From Isoetes taiwanensis (taxonomy: Eukaryota; Streptophyta; Lycopodiopsida; Isoetales; Isoetaceae), in the NCBI GenBank assembly GCA_021234155.1, contig JAJEKV010000042.1, positions 915,864 through 979,863 on the forward strand: a stretch of 64,000 nucleotides of DNA. Direction: 5' to 3'. Shown piece by piece: positions 55,378-64,000 of the stretch (the first letter of the stretch is position 1; each line of letters starts with the position of its first letter). The position numbers and the translations under genes were made by a program. The notes under the pieces were generated by a model that was not told where the DNA came from, ran no database searches, and saw nothing but the letters and a program-made list of their open reading frames with translations.

Positions 55378-57108
55378 GATACCCTACTTTTGTTTTGTTT
55401 TATGTGGAATGCCCATATAATATCCATTTGTATTTAGAGTGTTACTTTGCTATGGTGCCCAAGAAGTTGCAAGAAGTTATGATGATGCATCGGTTAAGAA
55501 TAATGGGCAGAAAAGCCAGGTTGAATTCTTCAAAAATGTCACATTCTGCCATATAATCTAGCCCAAGCTCAAAAATTACTCCACAAACTCCTCTACCTTT
55601 AGAAAGCAAACACAGCTAAGAACCATCAAAAGATTATGAAGGCTTTAGTCTTGATGAAGAAGCATCAAGAAGGTTTGGGGACTAAAGAGGTTTGAAAGAC
55701 CGGGCTTAGATTTTGTTATGGAAGAAAGATCACCTATATTTGGAGTATAACAAGAAGTGAGAAAGTGCCACAAGTCTAATCCCATAACAACTATGCTAGC
55801 AATTGAAAAGAAATGCCAACAATTGAAATGTACATGGTTTATTATGCCAGCAATTGAAAAGAAAAACAAATAAGAGAAGACTACGTACATAGTTTGCTGC
55901 TAAAAGCCCCAAAAACCCATTCTATGATTCATTTTCATATATTTGGGACCACAGAATATAGCAAATGTCAAATGCCATTTCCTCTAGCAAACCATGATTT
56001 AATTTCATATATACTAAAGGATTGCCAACATAAAAACAAATCCCTTATAGCATAGTCATTGACAGTTCCAACATTTACCCTAATTTAGATGCTAAAGATG
56101 ACCTCTCGAATCGAGAGCCTAGGCTAGTTATAAAAAAGTAAAATGGCATAAAAGGCGATTGGTAAAAAAGGCGCATCCTTTAGCCTTTTGCCTGTGTGGA
56201 CGTGGCCTTTAGATTAGTTCTAAAAAGAAAAAGGAGGAATAAAAGGTCCTTGGTAAAAAGGGCACATCCATCAACCTTTTGCCTCTTTGGAGTAAAATAT
56301 GCTCATGGTAATGAGGAGTAGAGCTTATGTTGCAACACAACGATACATAATTCACTTGAAAATCATGGACAGTTAAAGAGAGAGCATCATTTAGAGGTTT
56401 CAATCTATCTGGGCATCATTACTAGTAAGGAAAATATATTTGTGCTCGGTAGTGAGCCACTAGATAAAGGAACATCTTTCAAAAATAGCATAGACCCATT
56501 AATAGGATGAATGCGACAGCAAATAGATACACTCTTTTGCGCCTTTCGAAATATTCTAGAGGATGCAATTTCACATATGGAACCAGATTATATACATAAT
56601 TCCAATAATCTATAATCTAGCGATAAGAAAGAAAGAATGACTCCCAAGAATGATTTTAAGGCAGAGCTGGCGAAGAATCTCCAAGAGATCTGGTGGGAAA
56701 AAGCACAGTATCCCTAAGGGATGCCTCACATGTCACCGGCAAGTTTTTGCCGGACGTTAAGCCGTGCGAGACGCTCAGGTGTAAACTGCTCCAGCACTTC
56801 GAGGACGAACAACTGAGACGTCAAACCGGCCAGTCTCAGATGAACTACACGTGAATACCTAAAAATTTAAATGTGAGGCGCCTCTAAAAAAACACTGTTT
56901 GAGTGTTATAATACTGGCATAAAGCAAACGTAAGAACGTTTAATAAATTACCATGGTGGAGTTGGAGGAGCAGGCTCTGCCGCCGGCGGTTGCAGATGAG
57001 ATTTCTGGCCTCCACCGTACTACCATTCTCTTGTATAATAGCATAGCATAGCATAGCATGCCATAGCTAACCATCGCCAATCTTCCTTCCTTTGTTTTTG
57101 AGATCAAA
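55378..57108. other. sequence upstream of the ENOD93-like gene, with a diverged tandem repeat
   Basis: Two related 80-bp blocks lie at about 56124-56201 and 56213-56290 (AAAAGGCGATTGGTAAAAA versus AAAAGGTCCTTGGTAAAAA, each ending in CCTTTTGCCT). A short upstream ORF starts ATGGTGGAGTTGGAGG at 56953 and stops before the main ATG. It lies in the probable leader. (GCATA)n is at 57040-57060. Confidence 0.5.
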
Positions 57109-57757
57109 ATGAGTATATGGAAACGCTCTGCTCAAATGCCCAATATGGGTATCGGCAAGCACAATGCCTCTTTCCTTCGGGATGAGCAAAGTATGCAACG
57201 TGCTCGAGATTCTGCTCAAGGTTAGCAACATTGATCTCAAAAGATCAAATCTACATTTTTCCTTTTTTCCATCACACATACTTACTTATTCTTCATTCGC
57301 TTTTGATTATGCAGAGGGTTTGATGGCAGGCCTTAAATCTGCTGCAATAACAGGGGCTGTCACTGCTGTTCCAGTGGTATGTTTGTTTCATTTTTACAAG
57401 TAATAACTAATGTGTGCTTATGTGCTATCTCTGGTTTGGTTGCAACTATATTACTCTACTTGACAATTTTTTCCATGTTGTTTGTGGTAGTTGCTGGCTG
57501 GCCAAAAGCTCGCTTGGGTTAGGCGCAATCTTAATTATACAGCACAAGCTCTCATTATTTGTTCTGGTAAAGCCATCCTCAAATACATTCTTCCCTTTTT
57601 TTTTTGCCTACCAGTAATTACTAAGGTTTTTGTAATGCATGTTGCAGCTAGCATGGCAGCATATTATATCGTGAGTGACCATACTATTCTGGAGCGTGCA
57701 AGATCAAGCTCATATAGTGCTAGAAGAACTCACGAGGCTTATCTATCTCGCAACTGA
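57109..57757 (+). CDS. ENOD93: early nodulin 93-like (ENOD93) protein, four exons
   Basis: Exons 57109-57220, 57315-57376, 57491-57566 and 57648-57757 join in frame with GT-AG borders (360 nt, 119 residues). Family landmarks: RARDSAQEGLMAGLKSAAIT, a hydrophobic helix through TGAVTAVPVLLAGQKL, the conserved NLNYTAQALIIC, then a second hydrophobic helix ASMAAYYIVSD and the DHTILERAR ending. ENOD93 proteins are small two-helix membrane proteins, first found in legume nodules but present across plants; recent work links them to mitochondria and respiration. The exact role here is unknown. The N-terminal 20 residues are not conserved, so the start is less certain than the rest. Confidence 0.9.
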
Positions 57758-59485
57758 AAGCAAAAGCTTCAAACATAACCTATGACTTACTTTGATAGAG
57801 CTGCAGAGCTGCCTACAAAAATACGTAGTATGCAAAGAGCAAAGTTGTTCCGGTGGCATTACTTTGCCTTGCCCGATTATTACTTGTTTACTTTTATACA
57901 TCATGTATATATGATCCTATGAAAAATAAGCAAAGTTTTTTTCCTACCTCCAATGAACTGGGATCCTGTTCCTGTTGTTGAAATCTCCCTGAGATATGAT
58001 CTAGCGAATATGTTTCTGTCTTATTGCAAATTTAGGCTCTGTTGTTGAAGATAGTGATCTGGCATCCAACAGGGATGCAGATCTGAAAGTGCCAGCAGAG
58101 CAATCCGGGTGAAACGCCATCAGACATACCGCTTCATATTGTATCTGTTCATTGCATATTTATGTACAGCCACGATGGGGGCTTTTCCCATCCTCGTTGA
58201 ATAGATTCATCTCCCAGTTTTCCTGATTATTAACATCTGTATGGTGTCATCCAGAATCAGGTGTGCTCTTCAAGTGGGCAAGTTGTAACATACTGGTCAT
58301 GGTAAAAAGAACCTCTGTATATTATGTGCTTGTCTCATTAACTGAATGATGCAGAATGCAGATGAAATAACAACCATGTCCAGCATCCTGCACAGTTTTC
58401 GACTTTGGCATTATTTTTGCTGCTTTGCTTAGTAACTTGCCTGCTGCGCTGCTATTCAGAAGCAATTGCTGCTACATGTGGAATCAGATATTCAAAGTGA
58501 AAGCGATCATAAAACAGAAAGATAAAATTAATAAAATACAAAATGCTGAACCATTCCATGGAAATACAAAATGCCGACCCATTTCATGGAAATGCAGCTA
58601 TCCAAAACTATTCCTTGAATCTTCAACCTCAAATATCTTCAACCTCAAATATCGACAAGAGAATAGATTTCCAATAACACTGGAATGCTTCATGCGCCTT
58701 TTAATGGTGCAGGTCCCGTTGGATTTAGATGTTTTAGGTGCCCAAAGCAGAATGCATTTTTGGAGTGCAAACCTTAGGGCTGGAGGTTGAGGAATTAGCA
58801 CAGTGAAGATGTGGCCTAGAGCTAAGGGACTCATAAAAGAGAGGATTTTTTGTTTCCACGTTTTGTAAGCTTGGGTTCTTGAAGTGAGGTGTTGATTAAT
58901 CGGGAGTGTTGGCAAGCTAGTAATGGTTCATATATTAGTGTAAATGTTTAAGTGGTGACTTTTCTAGCAATGCTTCTTGAACCCCTCGTGAGGGCAACCT
59001 ATCGTCCCAAAACACCTTGTTTTAATGGCAGGTTAGAAGATATTATATTTGTTAATTTCTATTTTTCTTTTTTGAAGAATCGAGTTATATAGCGTTTCTA
59101 GGGGGTTTCTAGCCTCCCCCCCGGTGCGCTTCCTCTTTTTACATGGTTTGGCCCTTAAAGGCCTCTTATTACATGGCCAACGAGCTTGTCACTAGGCCAG
59201 TTGTTTCAGATCAAATGCGAACAAGTAGCCATTCTCAAACCTTAAATAAAAGAATAGTCGTTCTTGTTACATTGTTATGTTGTTCAATTTAGTTCTTTTC
59301 TGGAGCGATGGTGAATCTGGCACTGTCGCATTACGGATAACCTTAGGTACTTTGTAGTTTTCTGAGATTGAAAATGCCATTTGGGTTTGATTTATGTAGG
59401 TGCAAGTTCAAAAAGTGGATATATAGTATGTGGATTTTGATAAGGGTGCATCAATTAGAAATGAATGGTATTTTGCTGATGCTGC
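57758..59485. other. 3' flank of ENOD93 and intergenic sequence
   Basis: The likely 3' UTR follows, with several AATAAA-like strings. No other gene is seen. Opposing ORFs at 58425-58915 have no motifs. Confidence 0.4.
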
Positions 59486-59486
59486 C

Positions 59487-59574
<88 letters not shown>
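59486..59574 (+). repeat. (TCTA)n microsatellite
   Basis: About 22 uninterrupted TCTA units, which read as a Tyr-Leu-Ser-Ile pseudo-ORF. Confidence 0.98.
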
Positions 59575-59581
59575 AAACATA

Positions 59582-60902
59582 AATATGTAGCAAAATAACA
59601 GGGGGTTCCAGGGGTATTTGATATGGATGTAAAAATAACAATTCCTAAAACCACAGACGATATATCCCTAAAACAATCGAATAAGTTGCTAACAAATTTA
59701 GATTCAAGATAGAAAATAATCATATTAGCTTATTGGATATATTGGTTAAAATACTCTTATTAGAATATATTGAGTTATTTTAGTAGAGGTTCGAGCCCCC
59801 CGTATTTCATATTCTAAAACCTTAGGTAAAGCCGCTTAGAGGTTCAATTTTCCCTCAAAACCTTAGGCGTAATCGTATTTCATATTTCAAAATCATAGGT
59901 GCCTCCAATCATAAATGAATATAAGTGAAAACGAGAGGTATCCAGAGACTCCAACATGTGATCTGGATTGTAGGATCAACGAATCCACGACTGTGGTAGT
60001 CCAGGGTGCAACTCGTTCAGAAGATGTAGCAAAATAACAGGGGTTCCTGGGGTATTTGATATGGATGTAAAAATAACAATTTCTAAAACCATAGACAATA
60101 TATCCCTAAAACAATCGAATAAGTTGCTATAAAAAACAATATTGATTCAACACAGAAAATAATCACATTAGCTCATTGAGTATATTGATTAAAATAGTCT
60201 TATTAGGACATTGAGTTATTTTGGTAGAGGTTCAAGACCCCGTATTTCATATTCTAAAACTTTAGGCAAAGCCGCATAGAGGTTCAATTTTCCCTCAAAA
60301 CCTTAGGTGAAATCGTATTTTATATTTCAAAATCATAGGTGCCTCCAATCATAAATGACTACAACCGAAACGAAAGGTATCTAGAGGCCCTAACATGTGA
60401 TTTAGATTGTAGAATCAATGAATCCGACGACTGTGGTAGTCCAGGGTGGCCTCGTTTAGAATATGTAGCAAAATAACGGGGGGTTCCAGGGGTATTTAAT
60501 ATGGATATAAAAATAACAATTCCTGAAACCATAGACCATATATCCTTAAAATAATCGAATAAGTTGTTATAAAAAAAAAACATAGATTCAACATAGAAAA
60601 TAATCACACTAGCTCATTGGGTATATTGGTTAAAATAGTCTTATTAGGACATTGAGTTATTTTGGTAGAGGTTCGAGCCCCCGTATTTCATATTCTAAAA
60701 TCTTAGGGAAAGCCGCGTAGAGGTTCGATTTTCCCTCAAAACCTTAGGCGTAATCGTATTCTATATTTCAAAATCATTGGTGCCTCCAATCATAAATGAC
60801 TATAAGCGAAACAAGAGGTATCAGAGGCCCCAACATGCGATCTGGATTGTAGGATCAACGAATCCGACGAGTGGTAGTCCAGGGTGCACCTCGTTTAGAA
60901 TA
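59582..60902 (+). repeat. three tandem copies of a 440-bp repeat
   Basis: Each copy begins ATGTAGCAAAATAACAGGG, passes AAAATAACAATTCCTAAAAC and AGAGGTTCGAGCCCCC, and ends TCCAGGGTG..CTCGTT. Starts are near 59584, 60025 and 60464. Copies differ by scattered substitutions and small indels. No coding frame is conserved. The CTCGTT junction leads directly into the next copy, so this is a true head-to-tail array. Confidence 0.93.
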
Positions 60903-62235
60903 TTGTTCATATGATTGAGAAATACATAAAAGTGCTCAGTGAATTTTTCTCTTCATTTGTGAATTCAAGGATGTGAAATAAGGAATGGTTGTTGATGAGG
61001 GTTAGTCTAGACATGCATAATCCAAATCTCTTGAATCTGATAACAATATTGCATGTTATGTGGATAACTACATTGTGCAAGTCTTCTAGGTTGAAATAAC
61101 GCTTCATGTAGCTTTAGATTTTAATGTAAGTGTTTATAATTACATAAGTGTTTGGATGAGGCTATTGTTGTTTTTTTTTATGCATTGGCCAGTAGAGATA
61201 TTTCTTAGTTTAATTAAGGAAGGAAGGAAGGAAGGAAGGAAGAAACTTTTAACGTCCACGGAGCCCAATCGGGCTATGGGACCACAAGTACAAGACGGGA
61301 CCAAAGTCCCTTACCAGAACATGGGCCGAAGCCCTTACACACAAAATAAAGCATAATCACCCCGGCCCAGATTAAAAACCCACTTGGACTCATTGAAAAA
61401 AAACACATAGTTCAGGCCCGGATGACTAAGCTTTGATGCTTCTCGAAGGATCCAAAGTGTGAAAGCACCTTGTTCATTCATCATGTATGGTGCAATGTAA
61501 AATTTTTTCCACGCATGATTGTTTCATGATATATAAAAAATTCATACATAATGAAGTTTAAAAAATCAACCTTTAAAATTTAGCCACATAGCTAACATAA
61601 CAATAGGGATCAAGGTATCAAAAGACGTGCAATATAATATATCGGGTACATATATAAGCACGAGAACATGGTGTAAAGTGCTAAAATTGTTAAAGTGACT
61701 AGATATAAAAATGGGGAAAGAAATAAGAAGCACAACCATTAATGCAACACTTAAGGTTTTTTCTTTTCCCCCCTTTTTTTTTTTGGGGTTGATCTTGTAT
61801 GAAAACAAAATAATGTCAAAGAAAATTCCAATCTCTAGGCAATAAACAATGTTGAAAATATGAGAAAATGAAAAAGTTGGCAAATTAAGGTTACTCATCA
61901 CACCCATCTAGCCGAATTCCATAGGCATAGTCAAAGGCTTATTAAAAAATATGTCCAGGTAATAGTGCCAGGAGTATTATAATCTAAACATAAATTTGGG
62001 TAAGTGCCATGATAAAGTTGTTCTCTAAGACAACTTATATGAGCTGTGCAACGTGGCATGAACATACATCTCATGATACAAAACTCTACCCAAATTTTTG
62101 TCTATCGATTAGCAAGCTCAACTTTGTTCGATTGTCATTTTTTCTCCGTAAGGAAGTTTTCTTTCTTTTCTAGATCTGGATCTTGCTTTATGAAATATTC
62201 TGATTCATTTTTTATATTTCTTTGATGAAGTTAAG
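60903..62235. other. sequence upstream of the PR-10-like gene
   Basis: It contains the retroposon-like tail at 61216-61400 and otherwise AT-rich DNA. No additional gene is supported. A clear TATA box for the PR-10 gene is not identified with confidence. Confidence 0.4.
61216..61400 (-). repeat. dispersed retroposon-like repeat, longest copy, with (TTCC)n tail
   Basis: On the minus strand: TTTTTAATCTGGGCC, then GGTCCCATAGCCCGATTGGG, CTCCGTGGACGTTAAAAG and seven TTCC units. It matches 12190-12262 over about 55 bp and 15771-15810 over about 35 bp. Confidence 0.65.
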
Positions 62236-62804
62236 ATGGAAGGAACCATTTCAACAGAAGTGGACTTGAAAATTTCAGCAGTAAAATTGTGGAAAGCATT
62301 CAGGGACAACTCTGTATTACCAGAGGTATTGCCAGAAGTTTTTGCCAATATTGAAACAGAAGGGGACGGATCTATAGGCAGCATTAGAACGACCCATTTT
62401 GGATCTGGTAAATATTAAAATCTAAAATCTATGTATGCTATACGTTTGACTTGGATCTATATGTTTTGCCTTATATATACAATAGAGCATGTTTTATGGA
62501 TCAAACCCTAATTAATTTTGTTATGGAAGCTGTTCCAAATGTGAAGCATCTAAAGGAGCGAATTGATGCACTTGATGAAGAAAATTATAGCATCACACTA
62601 ACTGCAATAGAAGGAGGTCCCCTTGGGACTATTCTGAGCAAGCATACAGAGACCATTACCTTTATTCCAAATGGTAATGGATCAATTGTTACATGGAACT
62701 TGATTTACAAATCTATTGTAGCAGAGCCACCTTTAGAGATGGCCCAAGAATCTGTTGTCTACACGCTAAAGGTTGTGGAGGAATATTTACTTTCAAAGGA
62801 GTGA
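62236..62804 (+). CDS. Bet v 1 / PR-10-like protein, two exons
   Basis: Exons 62236-62407 and 62530-62804 join in frame through GT-AG borders (447 nt, 148 residues). The fold's landmarks are visible: MEGTISTEVDLKISAVKLWK at the start, the glycine-rich loop (EGDGSIGSIRTTHFGS), LKERIDALDEENYSITLT, VTWNLIYKSI, and the C-terminal helix (EMAQESVVYTLKVVEEYLLS). The family usually has 155-160 residues and one intron near this point. These cytosolic proteins bind small hydrophobic ligands such as flavonoids, cytokinins or alkaloid precursors, and many are stress induced. The ligand here cannot be predicted. The frame is intact. Confidence 0.9.
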
Positions 62805-64000
62805 AGCAGTTTCCACTTCGTATTCGTAAATTTGGACAATAATATTCTCTCTAATTTTTGTTGAAGTTCTTATCAAATTACTACTATTTGAGGTTTTTTT
62901 ATTCAATTTTCTCATTTTCTAAATGTTTCTCTTAATGGTTTGGCAACCAACTTAAAATTCTTTTTCCAACAACTAGTCACTTATAAGAGCCCCTCCCCTG
63001 GAGTCCCTCCGGGACCTAAAAAAAGGAGAAAGAAGCCATATGCATTATTTGGGGTTCACTTTTAGGGCCCACATGTGTATAGAGGAGGATGCCCATGACG
63101 CACCCACCTAAGGGAACAAGGTCCCAAGCACTACGGATTGCCCCAATACCGTGTGTTAGTTGTGTTGGACAAGGCTTTTGCAAGAGAGTATGATGTGCCA
63201 TATCATGATAGAGATCAGGAAAAACTTAGTATATCAGTTTTCTTCAGTAGTAGTCTTCTTGTTCATAGATCACTATGCTATTATGGCCAACCTCAGAAAA
63301 GAATTAGTTAACTTCAATGACGTAATTTGCTCAAAGGCTCTATGCTAAACATAATTTTATATTGCTTCTTAAACCTATTGGTTTTGTCTATTTACAGTAA
63401 AGTGCAAGCACGATCAAATTTGACCTGTAAAAATCAAGAAATCACAAGTACAAAAAGCTATATCTGCCTTCAATTGCTCTGCCTTACATAGGAAAAAATG
63501 TTTTTGGGATAAAACTAGAAAAATTAAGCAAGCTTTAATTCATTTGAGAAATTTGGAATTCTTATTGAGTATGAAACAAGCTGTCAGGCATCCACGAAAA
63601 GGTTGCATTTTATTGCACACAATTTGTGAGGAAATTAAAATGTGTAGAAAATTTAATTTTTGTGGCCCTTATCATGCACTTTCATGAGTAATTAGCTTGA
63701 TTATGAAAGTGTTAAATATTCGTAAAGATCGCATGGCGAACTCTTAGCCAAAAAATACTATTTTAATGTATTGCATATGGCAAATAGAAAATGATAATAT
63801 TTTGAGATTGCCAATGGGCAACTGCACCACTAATATAAACCTCTCTAAAGAGTCTAGCTGCTATAGAATATCACCCCGATGATCATCTTGACGAATAAAC
63901 AACAAACCTGAAACATAACATTTGAGTCATCAAGACCCCATTCATATTCATCATAAACTAATATTATACAAAGCTCGCCTGCAAAATTTAATCATTGAGT
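62805..64000. other. 3' flank of the PR-10-like gene to the window end
   Basis: AT-rich DNA without a recognised gene or repeat. Small ORFs at 63016-63201 and 63160-63348 lack motifs. Confidence 0.4.

Noticed and set aside
59368-59598. ORF with a repeated Tyr-Leu-Ser-Ile segment
   Set aside because: It is the (TCTA)n microsatellite read in one frame.
1-64000. CRISPR array, prokaryotic operon or bacteriophage
   Set aside because: Introns, LTR elements and plant gene families show eukaryotic nuclear DNA. The tandem repeats lack unique equal-length spacers.

Overview
The window is nuclear DNA of a land plant. Four host-type genes or gene relics with plant-style GT-AG introns support this: an ENOD93-like gene, a Bet v 1/PR-10-like gene, an intronless F-box gene and a decayed DUF707 gene. 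There is also a U6 snRNA relic, plant-type Ty3/Gypsy and LINE sequences, and TTTAGGG-like tracts. A Penelope-like reverse transcriptase and a Crypton/DUF3504-like tyrosine recombinase fit a fern, other seed-free plant or gymnosperm better than a typical flowering plant, but that is inference and the species cannot be named from this sequence.

Layout: 1-8.8 kb is the 3' part of a Ty3/Gypsy element. It holds pol with one nonsense codon, then a large extra ORF in the env-like position, split by a 1640-bp solo LTR with a perfect 5-bp target duplication, then a polypurine tract and 3' LTR. 8.8-15.9 kb holds a minus-strand coding relic, a CACTA-type MITE, pieces of a tyrosine-recombinase gene and a strong short hairpin. 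18.0-26.4 kb is the most unusual unit: two 2.3-kb direct repeats flank 3.77 kb with minus-strand ORFs, one of them a Penelope-like RT whose catalytic palm segment is missing. 27-31 kb is a minus-strand LINE with coiled-coil ORF1, AP endonuclease, RT and C-terminal Cys/His motif, followed by minisatellites to 33.6 kb.

37.7-42.4 kb is a minus-strand DUF707 pseudogene spread over about nine recognisable exons. A 2.8-kb Mutator-like/foldback element lies in one of its introns, with a 10-bp target duplication, long GC-rich subterminal inverted repeats and about a dozen short TTCGCC..GGCGAA palindromes. An F-box gene (43.6-44.9 kb), a U6 relic (45.5 kb), a 5'-truncated LINE (49.0-50.7 kb), inverted-repeat elements (52.9-53.5 kb), a 49-bp tandem array, ENOD93 (57.1-57.8 kb), a TCTA microsatellite with a triplicated 440-bp repeat (59.5-60.9 kb) and PR-10 (62.2-62.8 kb) follow.

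The genes do not form a pathway. This is a gene-poor, repeat-rich stretch in which three apparently intact host genes (F-box, ENOD93-like, PR-10-like) sit among nested and decaying transposons. All intron positions are read by eye from splice sites and protein family knowledge, without transcripts or database searches.
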